Part shown: positions 24,620-32,221 of the stretch, piece after piece
Layout of the letters: each line of letters begins with the position of its first letter
Numbering within the stretch: the first letter of the stretch is position 1
Assembly: GCA_021108325.1 (NCBI GenBank)
Contig: JAIORB010000152.1
Coordinates: 1 to 32,221 of the forward strand
Reading direction: 5' to 3'
DNA from: Bacteroidales bacterium
Lineage (GTDB): Bacteria; Bacteroidota; Bacteroidia; Bacteroidales; UBA12077
Length of the DNA stretch: 32,221 nt
Notes under the pieces: generated by a model
What the model was told of the DNA's origin: nothing
The model's database searches: none
The model's input: the letters and a program-made list of their open reading frames with translations, nothing else
Position numbers and translations under genes: made by a program

Positions 24620-26146
24620 TTATTGATGTTCCTGTCTTAATAAATCATTAACCGTTTTTACAGGATTGAATGTTTCGATTGGTACTTCAACAAAGATAGT
24701 ATTCCAGTGCGCCATAGCACCATTCCAAAGTCCTGGTAGTTCCTGAGCTTTTAAATCTTTTCCGTCTTTCGATTTTGTTGAAATAAAACCGGTATTTGAG
24801 TCACGATATTTTAGTAAATCGAACTGCTCACCTTTATAGTCTTTTGTTGCACAAACCAAATCAACAGGGTTAAAATGGGTAGACGATCTCAATATCTCCT
24901 TTTGTTGCTCATCGCCTTGATTTATTTGTGACGATTCCACTATTTGCAAATCAACGTTACCATTGCTTTGCTTAACCCAAAATGGTCCTCCACCGGGTTC
25001 ACCTTCATTTTTCACCATTCCGCAAACACGAATGGGTCGGTTCAGAACTTCAAGTAAACATTTGGTGCCTGCTTCTGATTCTATCTTTTCATATTTTACA
25101 CAATCGTGGCAGAGTTCCTGCTTTATGAATTGTTCAATCTCCAACACTGTTTCTTCTGTATAATTTTTCGATTCTAAAATATCGATGAAATTAAAAATTC
25201 GTTCCTTGTAAGATAGAAGAACTCCTGCTAAAGCTTTTTTATATTGAACAGTAGTATCTTTTAATTTGTCAGGAACAACATTATCAATGTTTTTAATAAA
25301 AATGATTTCCGAATCTAAATCGTTCAAATTTTCAATTAAAGCACCATGCCCTCCCGGACGGAACAATAAAGAGCCATCATCATTTCTGAACAGATTATTC
25401 TCCAAATCAACAGCAAGCATATCGGTTGATGGCTTTTGTTGCGAAAAGGATATTTCGAATTTCACACCAAATTGCTCTTCTAAATCCTTTTGGTTTTTTA
25501 CAAAAAGTTTGTTAAACAATTCCTTATGTTCAGACGAAATAGTAAAATGAATTCTTACTTTATTATCAGCCAACTTTGTATAATTTACGCCTTCAATTAG
25601 ATGTTCTTCAAACGCCGTTCTGATAATATTTTCGTACTTATGAAATAATAAAACGCCTTTTGGTTTTTGTCCATAATTTAATCCATCGTCGAACAAAAAG
25701 AATTTCAAAATTTCTTTGTATCTCCCCTGCCTCATTAAATCTTCAATTTCAAGATTATTAGATTTAATTATAGATTTCAAATCATTATAAAAAGCAAATT
25801 GGCTGATGCTTACAAAAAACTTCTTTACATCTTTATCCTGAACCTGATCAATGTTGTCGTACCGATCCTTTGCAATTTCATAGAATTCAAAAAGAAATTT
25901 AAACATTCTTGAAGCAGCACCCGAAGCAGGAACAAACTTCAATGTATCGGGTTTTATGTTTTCATATAATTTTACAAAAGCATTAACTTCCTCATCGCAA
26001 AGTCTTACAATACCATCATTTACAGTAGCAGGTTTTAAGATATTTAAAAATGGAAATCCTTGATAAAAATTCTGAATCTGGCTTTCAACTTCTTTCGCAG
26101 TTAAACCCTTATTTTTTATTTGTTGAATATCTTTTTCAGCAAACAT
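24620..26146 (-). CDS. DUF4301 protein, probable nucleotidyltransferase fold
   Basis: A 508-residue cytoplasmic protein of the DUF4301 family. I chose the ATG at 26146 (MFAEKDIQQIKNKG) over one eight codons earlier, whose extra residues (MIIKIGLI) look non-homologous. FVPASGAASRMFKFL (71-85) resembles the GxGTRM nucleotide loop of sugar-nucleotide pyrophosphorylases. RPGGHGALIENLNDLD followed by EIIFIKNIDNVVPD (about 262-293) resembles the UDP-sugar pyrophosphorylase region with GHG and a metal-binding IDN. A sugar-1-phosphate uridylyltransferase-like activity is therefore plausible, but the family is uncharacterised as far as I know. It is a single-gene unit. Confidence 0.8.
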   Translation of the reverse strand: MFAEKDIQQIKNKGLTAKEVESQIQNFYQGFPFLNILKPATVNDGIVRLCDEEVNAFVKLYENIKPDTLKFVPASGAASRMFKFLFEFYEIAKDRYDNIDQVQDKDVKKFFVSISQFAFYNDLKSIIKSNNLEIEDLMRQGRYKEILKFFLFDDGLNYGQKPKGVLLFHKYENIIRTAFEEHLIEGVNYTKLADNKVRIHFTISSEHKELFNKLFVKNQKDLEEQFGVKFEISFSQQKPSTDMLAVDLENNLFRNDDGSLLFRPGGHGALIENLNDLDSEIIFIKNIDNVVPDKLKDTTVQYKKALAGVLLSYKERIFNFIDILESKNYTEETVLEIEQFIKQELCHDCVKYEKIESEAGTKCLLEVLNRPIRVCGMVKNEGEPGGGPFWVKQSNGNVDLQIVESSQINQGDEQQKEILRSSTHFNPVDLVCATKDYKGEQFDLLKYRDSNTGFISTKSKDGKDLKAQELPGLWNGAMAHWNTIFVEVPIETFNPVKTVNDLLRQEHQ

Positions 26147-26218
26147 AATTAAACCTATTTTAATAATCATTTAGTTACCTTATCTCTTAAACTTATAACT
26201 AAAACTTTGATTTATATA

Positions 26219-26325
26219 GCCACAAAGACAGAAAGACACCAAGAATCACTAAGTTAATTTACAAAACGTCTTTGTGTATCCCTGCCTGTCCGGCAGACAG
26301 GTTTGAGTTTTGGAATCTTTGTGGC
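26219..26325. repeat. Intergenic palindrome, GCCACAAAGA type
   Basis: GCCACAAAGA (26219-26228) is complementary to TCTTTGTGGC (26316-26325). The left arm continues with AAAGACA-like units. The 107-base element encloses the CGGCA-loop hairpin at 26285-26301. Similar interspersed palindromes are common in Bacteroidota intergenic DNA. Confidence 0.65.
26285..26301. repeat. Short CGGCA-loop hairpin repeat, copy 2
   Basis: CCTGTC-CGGCA-GACAGG. Compared with copy 1 at 20867 the last stem pair changes from T-A to C-G, so pairing is kept. Confidence 0.65.
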
Positions 26326-26382
26326 ATAATCTTAATTCTTTTTTATAAATATAAATGTATGAAATTATATTTACTCCATTTA

Positions 26383-26664
26383 AAATTTCGTAACTAATCA
26401 GTATTAAAACAACCTGAGTTTATTCAATATGCTTCATTTTTGAGTATCACAAAATAATTATTTACCTGCTCGTTCAACAGGCGGCTTTGTCCTGTTAAGG
26501 ACAACAGTATGGTAGTATAATTAAAATCATTAACAATAAAGTTCTGTAAGAACGAAAGAAAACTATCGCAGCTACGCAGCTTTAAAATTATTATATACAA
26601 TAATTATCTACCATAATATCATTGCTACGCAATTATTTTCATCAACTGATTAGTTACAAAATTT
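26383..26664. repeat. Palindrome-rich intergenic element E2 with 20-bp terminal inverted repeats
   Basis: A 282-base stretch framed by AAATTTCGTAACTAATCAGT (26383-26402) and ACTGATTAGTTACAAAATTT (26645-26664), one mismatch in 20. Inside are a TTGTCCT-GTTA-AGGACAA hairpin (26487-26504) and a long imperfect pair, TATGGTAG...ATAATTA (about 26508) against TAATTATCTACCATA (about 26601-26615). No ORF. With the element at 26219 it fills most of the 26171-26692 gap. It resembles E1 at 20740 in size and design. Confidence 0.65.
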
Positions 26665-26692
26665 CAGTTTAAATCTACACTGTATTTTTTTA

Positions 26693-29149
26693 CTAAAATT
26701 TTGCAGTTAATTTAAGATTAAACCTTCGCGAAGTTAAATAATTCGGTACAGCATACTGAGAAGCATTTCCTGCCTGGTTATTCACAGTTTTAATCCACGT
26801 ATAAGAAATAGTGTTATTAATATCGAGTAAGTTGAAAATCTCAAAGCTAATCCACATATCTTCAAAAGCATTTAGCCATTTTGCTTTTTCAAATGTTTTA
26901 CCTTCACTAATAATAACTTTCGAGAAACCCAAATCAACACGTTTGTATGGCCTCATTCTAAAAACCTGATCATAACGATCTTTTTCCGGCGATGAAAATG
27001 GTAGTCGGCTTCCATAATGTAAACTCAGGTTCATTCTGAACGAAGGATTCATTGGCAAATAATCCTGGAAATATAAACTAAAATTCACCAATTGATCTGT
27101 CGGGCGCGGATAATATCCGGGTTCAATTCTTTCACCCTCTGAATTATAATAAAAATCACCATCAATATCTTCCTTTGTTTGCATTAATGATAAACTGGCC
27201 CAGGATTCAATACCCTGAACAAATTCACCATTAATTTTAAAATCAACTCCGTAAGCGTATCCTTTAGCCATATTTTCGCCCGAATATTCAAGGTGAACAT
27301 TATCAATCTTATAAGGGATTAAATCATTTAAAATCTTATAATAAAGCTCGGTAGTTAGTTTAAATGGCCGACTCCAGGCATCAAAAACATAATCGTTACC
27401 CAAAACAAAATGTATAGATTTTTGCGATTTAATATCAGGATTAACAACACCATCCGGATTTTTCATTTCTTTATAAAACGGCGGCTGATAATAAAACCCT
27501 GATGCAAATCTGAAAAGCATATTCTTTTTCCATTCGGGTTTATATGATACCGACATTCGTGGAGTAATAATAAACTCATCATTGAAATCCCAGTAATTAG
27601 CACGTACACCAATATTAAAATAAACATCAGCATTGTTAGCTAATTTCTTATTATAAGTATTTTGTATGTACGCAGTAATTCTGTTCGATTGAATTTTGTT
27701 TAAAGCCCGGGCAGTTTCGTATAATTCAATGCTTTCACCGGTATATGGTAAGGAAAATCCAGCAGAATCAAGCATTTTCCACTGACTAATATAATCATCA
27801 ATTTCTTCGTAATTATATTTTGCTCCCCAACGCAATTTATTGTTTGATGAATAATATCCACCTTTAAAAGAAACAGAATAAACATTAGCAGTTAAATAAT
27901 TGCGGGCATGATTTAAAAAAGTTCCTACACCGATATTCATAATACTATCACCATGTGTATCTGAACCAATTACATTATCTAATTCGTTCAAATAATACTG
28001 ACCCTGAATATCATACGTTTCTTCCTCATTTGTTTGATATGCCGATATAATCAGTTTTAATACCAGGTTCTCGTTAGGATAATAATTTGTAGTGAAAGCT
28101 CCAAGGTAAGTTTCAAACCTATCTACTTCCTTACCATCGTAGTAAATTGTCAGATTTAAAGCTTCATCAATAGTTCCAAAAGATGTTTTCCTGTTTTCAG
28201 GTACAAACTTGTAACTGTTTAAAGAATAATAGCCTAAAAAATCAAAATCAAGTGTTCTGTTTACTTTGTAGGTTAAATAAGATTGAAAATCATAAAAATT
28301 CGGATTGTAGTCTCCTTTTGTTTCCAACGAATTTAAAACATATTGTGATGTTTTGTAACGGAATCCTGTATTATAAGTGAACTTCCCATTTCTGGAAACA
28401 TCTTCAAGGTGAGCTGTACCACCAAGTAAACTTAAAGAAACAGCTCCAGAGAATTCAACAGGTTTGTTATATCTTATATCTAAAACTGACGACATTTTAT
28501 CTCCAAATCGTGATTCAAATCCACCTGAAGAAAAATGAATAGATGAAATCATATCGGAATTCAAAAAACTTAATCCTTCCTGCTGTCCCGAACGAACCAA
28601 CATTGGCCTATAAATTTCAATATCGTTAACATATACCAAATTCTCATCATAATTTCCTCCCCGTACCGAATATTGAGAACTTAATTCGGAACTTGATGAA
28701 ACACCCGGCATTGTTTTTATTAGCGATTCAATATTTCCAGAAATATCAGGGTATAAATCAATATGCTTTGCTTCAATTTTTATCAAATTACTCTCAGGTG
28801 ACAGCTCCCCCACTACCGAAACTTCGCCAATATCGCTCACCGAAACTTCCATAATAATATTATAATTTGAGATGCTGTCAGTTTCAGAGTTTAGTGTAAA
28901 ACTTTGAGCTACATATCCAATGCACGAAACCTGAATTAATACATTTTTAGCTTTCAGTATCTTCAGAGAATAAGTTCCATCCTTTTCAGAAATAACACCT
29001 GTATTATTCGACATATTACGAATATGAGCTGATTCTACGGGCTTACCATCAGGATCAAGCACTTTCCCTGTTAAGGATATTACGTTTTGTGCACCCGATG
29101 AAAATGCAAAAAAGAAAATAAATATGTAAATTGTAGCTATTAACCTCAT
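26693..29149 (-). CDS. TonB-dependent receptor with carboxypeptidase-like N-terminus
   Basis: An 818-residue outer-membrane receptor. The ATG at 29149 is preferred; the frame opens one codon earlier with TTG. Order: signal peptide (about 1-20, ending SGAQ), carboxypeptidase-regulatory-like domain (about 24-105, GKVLDPDGKPVESAHI, ISEKDGTYSL), plug (about 120-230, ISGNIESLIKTMPGVSS, QYSVRGGNYDENLVYVND, GGFESRFGDKMSSVLDIRY), then the barrel, ending SRRFNLKLTAKF. The short plug and GGFxSRFGDKMSSVLD pattern belong to a common Bacteroidota group of TonB receptors without SusD. It stands alone with repeat-rich DNA downstream; its ligand is unknown. Confidence 0.9.
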   Translation of the reverse strand: MRLIATIYIFIFFFAFSSGAQNVISLTGKVLDPDGKPVESAHIRNMSNNTGVISEKDGTYSLKILKAKNVLIQVSCIGYVAQSFTLNSETDSISNYNIIMEVSVSDIGEVSVVGELSPESNLIKIEAKHIDLYPDISGNIESLIKTMPGVSSSSELSSQYSVRGGNYDENLVYVNDIEIYRPMLVRSGQQEGLSFLNSDMISSIHFSSGGFESRFGDKMSSVLDIRYNKPVEFSGAVSLSLLGGTAHLEDVSRNGKFTYNTGFRYKTSQYVLNSLETKGDYNPNFYDFQSYLTYKVNRTLDFDFLGYYSLNSYKFVPENRKTSFGTIDEALNLTIYYDGKEVDRFETYLGAFTTNYYPNENLVLKLIISAYQTNEEETYDIQGQYYLNELDNVIGSDTHGDSIMNIGVGTFLNHARNYLTANVYSVSFKGGYYSSNNKLRWGAKYNYEEIDDYISQWKMLDSAGFSLPYTGESIELYETARALNKIQSNRITAYIQNTYNKKLANNADVYFNIGVRANYWDFNDEFIITPRMSVSYKPEWKKNMLFRFASGFYYQPPFYKEMKNPDGVVNPDIKSQKSIHFVLGNDYVFDAWSRPFKLTTELYYKILNDLIPYKIDNVHLEYSGENMAKGYAYGVDFKINGEFVQGIESWASLSLMQTKEDIDGDFYYNSEGERIEPGYYPRPTDQLVNFSLYFQDYLPMNPSFRMNLSLHYGSRLPFSSPEKDRYDQVFRMRPYKRVDLGFSKVIISEGKTFEKAKWLNAFEDMWISFEIFNLLDINNTISYTWIKTVNNQAGNASQYAVPNYLTSRRFNLKLTAKF

Positions 29150-29260
29150 CAATCAACGAATAATTACTATGCTATAAACATCAAAATCAAGAAAATATTT
29201 TGCAGTTTTCAAGAAAGTCAAAACTAATTCATTTGGTTTAGATTAAAAAAAATCAATAAA

Positions 29261-29268
29261 TTTATTTG
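29261..29268 (+). promoter_or_regulatory. Possible -7 box of the YjbQ gene
   Basis: TTTATTTG matches TAnnTTTG at seven of eight positions, 26 bases before the start codon. A TTTG upstream is 25 bases away, longer than usual. Confidence 0.3.
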
Positions 29269-29294
29269 CTAATTAAATCAAATAACAAATTATC

Positions 29295-29705
29295 ATGATT
29301 GAACAAAAAGAAATTACATTGCCTTCGTATGGCAGAGGTTATCATATAATATCAAACTTGATTACTAAAGAAATAGATAAACTACCGGAAAAAGGATTAC
29401 TCAACATTTTTATAAAACATACTTCGGCAGCATTAACCATTAATGAAAATGCAGATCCATCGGTTACTGTAGATTTTGAAAAATTTATGAATCATCTCAT
29501 CCCTGATGGTGATAACTTGTTTACCCATACTATGGAAGGTCCTGATGATATGGCAGCACATATTAAATCATCAACTTTTGGGCAGTCGCTAACAATCCCA
29601 ATATCAAATCACAGATTAAATCTTGGCACCTGGCAGGGAATTTATTTATGTGAATTCAGGAATCATGGTGGGAATAGAAAATTGGTTATTACAGTTTATA
29701 GCTGA
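29295..29705 (+). CDS. YjbQ/UPF0047-family protein
   Basis: A 136-residue protein of the YjbQ (UPF0047, secondary thiamine-phosphate synthase) family. The conserved clusters are all present: HTSAALTINENADPSV (39-54), HTMEGPDDMAAHIK (75-88) and LGTWQGIYLCEFRNHGG (108-124). The His/Glu/Asp residues in these clusters form a metal-binding active site. Members show weak thiamine-phosphate synthase activity when overproduced, and their true role is unsettled. Full length. The gene is followed by the promoter of the ior operon, so it is probably a separate transcript. Confidence 0.9.
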   Translation: MIEQKEITLPSYGRGYHIISNLITKEIDKLPEKGLLNIFIKHTSAALTINENADPSVTVDFEKFMNHLIPDGDNLFTHTMEGPDDMAAHIKSSTFGQSLTIPISNHRLNLGTWQGIYLCEFRNHGGNRKLVITVYS

Positions 29706-29749
29706 TTAATATAATATCATTCAAAATATGTTTTACACAATATTTTATT

Positions 29750-29782
29750 TTTGGACAGTATTTAAAAAATATCTTACATTTG
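29750..29782 (+). promoter_or_regulatory. Promoter of the leader ORF-iorAB operon
   Basis: TTTG at 29750-29753 and TACATTTG at 29775-29782, a perfect TAnnTTTG, are separated by 21 bases. It is the best match to the Bacteroidota housekeeping consensus in the window. Transcription would start near 29789, about 28 bases before the leader ORF. Confidence 0.7.
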
Positions 29783-29805
29783 CTCAACACAATAAATCGT
29801 AATAA

Positions 29806-29968
29806 AAAAACTTATAATGGATATTAGTAAAATTATTTATTATTACGTAATTGCAATTCAAGTTGGCTACCTTAAACGCTTCGGTGGTCTATGATTCTAT
29901 AAAAAATATTCTCAAACATATATCTTTTTTTTTATAAGTTTTTAAATTTTCATAACTTATAGCTTTTT
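29806..29968 (+). promoter_or_regulatory. Competing inverted repeats around the leader ORF
   Basis: Segment A AAAAACTTATAA (29806-29817), segment B TTATAAGTTTTT (29932-29943) and segment C AACTTATA (29954-29961). A pairs with B over 12 bases, and B pairs with C over eight; the two pairings exclude each other. C is followed by GCTTTTT, a weak terminator-like tail, and a run of nine T (29925-29933) precedes B. This is the layout of an attenuator, but the DNA is very AT-rich. Confidence 0.4.
29817..29894 (+). CDS. 25-codon leader ORF with Tyr-Tyr-Tyr
   Basis: ATG at 29817, stop TGA at 29892-29894. The peptide begins MDISKIIYYYVIAIQ and ends VGYLKRFGGL. Codons 8-10 are TAT TAT TAC, with another Tyr at 18 and Phe at 22, so five of 25 residues are aromatic. 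An A-rich stretch precedes the ATG, as for translated Bacteroidota genes. It is the first ORF after a strong promoter and 114 bases before iorA, whose enzyme acts on aryl pyruvates. A leader peptide sensing tyrosyl-tRNA is the main hypothesis. It may instead be a small membrane peptide, since residues 6-18 are hydrophobic. Chance occurrence cannot be excluded. Confidence 0.5.
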   Translation: MDISKIIYYYVIAIQVGYLKRFGGL

Positions 29969-30008
29969 AAAATCAATTTCAATTTTAAAATAATAAAACC
30001 AGTATAAT

Positions 30009-31625
30009 ATGCAAAAACTACTATTATTAGGCGACGAAGCTATTGCTCAGGGAGCGTTAGACGGAGGGATATCGGGAATTTATGCTTACCCCGGAACACC
30101 ATCCACTGAAATTACCGAATATGTTCAGGCTTCTAAATTTGCTAAAGAAAACAACATTCATAGCCAATGGTCGGTAAATGAAAAAACAGCTATGGAGTCA
30201 GGTTTAGGTATGTCGTATGCAGGAAAACGTGCTATGGTTTGCATGAAACATGTTGGATTAAATGTTGCAGCTGATGCTTTTGTTAACTCATCAATTACCG
30301 GAGTAAATGGTGGATTAATTGTTGTTGCTGCCGATGATCCATCAATGCACTCATCGCAAAACGAACAGGATTCAAGATTTTATGGAAACTTTGCTATGAT
30401 TCCGATTCTTGAGCCGGCTAATCAGCAAGAGGCATACGAAATGGCTTATCACGGATTTGAGCTATCGGAGAAATTCAAATTACCTGTTATGCTCCGTATA
30501 ACAACAAGATTAGCACATTCTCGTGCCGGAGTTGAAACACTAAATCAAAAACCACAAAATGATAATTCATTGCCATCAGATTTAAGACAATTTGTATTAT
30601 TACCTGCAATTGCCCGTAAAAATTACAAATCACTTCTTGCAAATCAGGCAGGGATTGAAGAAGCTTCGGAAGAATCAAAATTCAATACATATATCAATGG
30701 TTCAGACAAATCATTAGGTATTATAACCACAGGTATTGCATATAATTACTTAATGGAAAATTTCCAGAATAATGAATTAAATCATCCTGTTTTAAAAATT
30801 GGACAATATCCTATTCCACGTAAACAGGTAATGAAAATGGTTAATGAATGTGATAAAATTCTGGTTCTTGAAGAAGGTGCTCCAATTGTTGAAGAAATGC
30901 TAAAGGGTTATCAGGAAGCAGGAACTCCTGTTATTGGTCGACTGGATGGAAGTTTACCACGCGATGGTGAATTAAATCCAAATTTAGTGGCAAAAGCATT
31001 AGAATTAGAAACTGTTTTAGATAGTACTATTCCGGAAATCGTTAAAAATCGTCCACCATCAATGTGTGTAGGTTGTGGTCATATTGACGCTTACGAAGCC
31101 TTAAATATAGCTGTGGCTGAATATGGTGCTGGAAGAGTATTTTCTGATATTGGGTGTTATACATTAGGAGCTTTACCGCCTTACAATGCAATTAATTCTT
31201 GTGTTGATATGGGAGCGTCAATTACTATGGCAAAGGGTGCTGCCGATGCCGGTATGATAGCTGCTGTTGCTATTATTGGCGATTCAACTTTTACACACTC
31301 CGGAATTACAGGTTTAATTGATTGTGTTACAGAAAACAGTCCTGTTACAATTATTATTTCTGATAATTTTACAACAGGAATGACCGGAGGACAAGACTCT
31401 AAAGCACTTGGTAAAATTGAAGATATTTGTAAAGGTGTTGGAGTTGATCCTGATCATATAAAAGTTTTCAGACCTTTGAAAAAAAATATGGACGAAATGG
31501 TACAAATAATGAAAGATGAATTAGCTTACAAAGGTGTATCTGTAATTATTCCACGTCGTCAGTGTGTTCAAACAATGAAAAATAAAAAGCTTGCTGAGCA
31601 GCTTATTAAGTTAAATCTTAAATAG
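30009..31625 (+). CDS. iorA: Indolepyruvate:ferredoxin oxidoreductase, alpha subunit
   Basis: A 538-residue thiamine-diphosphate subunit of indolepyruvate:ferredoxin oxidoreductase, which converts aryl pyruvates plus CoA to aryl-acetyl-CoA and CO2, or the reverse. The pyrimidine-binding domain is N-terminal (about 5-190, GISGIYAYPGTPSTEI, WSVNEKTAMESGLGMSYAGKR). A middle domain follows, then the TPP domain with PSMCVGCGHIDAYEAL (about 348-363), GDSTFTHSGITGL (about 423-435) and IIISDNFTTGMTGGQD. Canonical IorA ends in a domain with two [4Fe-4S] motifs; this chain stops after VIIPRRQCVQTMKNKKLAEQ and has none. The iorB gene follows after 174 bases. Confidence 0.9.
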   Translation: MQKLLLLGDEAIAQGALDGGISGIYAYPGTPSTEITEYVQASKFAKENNIHSQWSVNEKTAMESGLGMSYAGKRAMVCMKHVGLNVAADAFVNSSITGVNGGLIVVAADDPSMHSSQNEQDSRFYGNFAMIPILEPANQQEAYEMAYHGFELSEKFKLPVMLRITTRLAHSRAGVETLNQKPQNDNSLPSDLRQFVLLPAIARKNYKSLLANQAGIEEASEESKFNTYINGSDKSLGIITTGIAYNYLMENFQNNELNHPVLKIGQYPIPRKQVMKMVNECDKILVLEEGAPIVEEMLKGYQEAGTPVIGRLDGSLPRDGELNPNLVAKALELETVLDSTIPEIVKNRPPSMCVGCGHIDAYEALNIAVAEYGAGRVFSDIGCYTLGALPPYNAINSCVDMGASITMAKGAADAGMIAAVAIIGDSTFTHSGITGLIDCVTENSPVTIIISDNFTTGMTGGQDSKALGKIEDICKGVGVDPDHIKVFRPLKKNMDEMVQIMKDELAYKGVSVIIPRRQCVQTMKNKKLAEQLIKLNLK

Positions 31626-31653
31626 TGCTTGACAGAAAACAACAATTTCTTCG

Positions 31654-31748
31654 TTATGCTTGTACAGAAACTAATCATTTACAAATGTAAACTTCTTATT
31701 TTCTGTACTTCGCAAACCTCGAACTTGACGCTTTCTGACTAAGCATAA
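31654..31748. repeat. Nested inverted repeats between iorA and iorB
   Basis: TTATGCTT (31654-31661) against AAGCATAA (31741-31748); immediately inside, GTACAGAAA (31662-31670) against TTTCTGTAC (31700-31708); innermost TTTACA-AA-TGTAAA (31678-31691). Together they give a branched or rod-like fold in the intercistronic RNA. No T-tract follows the structure directly, but a run of seven T lies at about 31758-31765. Confidence 0.5.
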
Positions 31749-31799
31749 AAATAGTAAGTTTTTTTGCTAACATTAAATAATAACTAAAATAATAATAAT

Positions 31800-32221
31800 A
31801 TGAAAACAGATATAATATTAGCTGGTGTAGGTGGACAGGGGATTTTATCAATTGCCGCTACCATTGGTATGGCAGCTTTGCATAAGAATCTTTATTTGAA
31901 ACAAGCCGAAGTTCACGGAATGAGTCAGCGTGGTGGTGCTGTTCAATCGAACATGAGAATATCTGATAAAGAGATAGCTTCTGATCTTATTCCAATGGGT
32001 GCTGCAGATATCATTCTTTCTGTTGAACCAATGGAATCATTAAGATATTTACCATATCTTAAAAAAGATGGTTGGCTGGTTACCAATACAACTCCATTCA
32101 TTAATATTACAAATTATCCGGAAATAGAAGAAGTATTGGCTGAAGTAAAAAAGCAAAAAAACTATGTTGCACTTGATGCTGATAAGATTGCTTCAGAAAT
32201 TGGATCAAAACGTTCTTCAAA
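31800..32221 (+). CDS. iorB: Indolepyruvate oxidoreductase, beta subunit (partial)
   Basis: The first 140 codons of iorB, cut by the window end. The ATG at 31800 follows an AATAATAAT stretch. MKTDIILAGVGGQGILSIAA and the EVHGMSQRGGAVQSNMRIS segment (about 39-57) are signatures of the gamma-type domain found in IorB and other 2-oxoacid oxidoreductases. DADKIASEIGSKRSS is the last part seen. IorB pairs with IorA to form the catalytic complex. Co-transcription with iorA is likely despite the 174-base gap, since no strong promoter or terminator is visible there. Confidence 0.9.
   Translation, partial: MKTDIILAGVGGQGILSIAATIGMAALHKNLYLKQAEVHGMSQRGGAVQSNMRISDKEIASDLIPMGAADIILSVEPMESLRYLPYLKKDGWLVTNTTPFINITNYPEIEEVLAEVKKQKNYVALDADKIASEIGSKRSS

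Noticed and set aside
26219..26664. CRISPR-like array in the repeat island
   Set aside because: The repeats are inverted and of differing sequence; there are no regular direct repeats with unique spacers and no cas genes.

Overview
The window looks like chromosome of a Bacteroidota (Bacteroidetes) bacterium. The signs are AT-rich DNA, A-rich stretches rather than Shine-Dalgarno sites before start codons, TTTG/TAnnTTTG promoter matches, TonB-dependent receptors with an N-terminal carboxypeptidase-regulatory-like domain, lipoproteins with an acidic stretch after the lipid cysteine, a membrane-anchored LytTR regulator, and the Bacteroidota-type DUF4301 and SiaB/SiaC-type proteins. An indolepyruvate:ferredoxin oxidoreductase suggests anaerobic amino-acid or aryl-acid metabolism. 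I cannot name a genus.

Layout. 1-6.5 kb: a secreted C69 dipeptidase, a LytTR regulator, a secreted alpha/beta hydrolase, a carboxypeptidase-regulatory-like protein, and a CPBP protease coupled to a membrane ferredoxin of the NapH type. 6.5-9.4 kb (minus strand): a tight four-gene unit, siaB-like kinase, siaC-like target, SDR oxidoreductase and two-domain VOC protein. 9.4-18.6 kb: a PiT phosphate transporter behind four 11-bp direct repeats that look like a Pho box, a convergent PhoB/OmpR-type regulator, a beta-helix-like lipoprotein, a large TonB-dependent receptor, a leucine-rich-repeat lipoprotein and a YwqK/MORN protein. 18.6-21.5 kb (minus strand): an M23 metallopeptidase, small membrane and helical proteins, a palindrome-rich island and a secreted carboxypeptidase-regulatory-like domain. 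21.6-24.1 kb: a porin plus a second copy of the beta-helix lipoprotein, behind a promoter that shares 15 bases with the PiT repeats. 24.2-29.2 kb (minus strand): a four-helix-bundle pseudogene damaged by short palindromes, a DUF4301 protein, a second repeat island and another TonB-dependent receptor. 29.3-32.2 kb: a YjbQ-family protein, then a well-formed promoter driving a 25-codon leader ORF with three consecutive Tyr codons, then iorA and the start of iorB.

How the genes may work together. The middle of the window can be read as a phosphate-limitation locus: inner-membrane Pi transporter, PhoB-like regulator, two outer-membrane partners (TonB receptor and porin), each with a paralogous surface lipoprotein. 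The shared promoter repeat ties the PiT and porin operons together. The SiaB/SiaC pair is a phosphorylation-based partner switch, here attached to two metabolic enzymes instead of SiaA and SiaD. The leader ORF before iorAB and its competing inverted repeats suggest attenuation-like control by aromatic amino acids. Several families of interspersed palindromes lie between, and in one case inside, genes.
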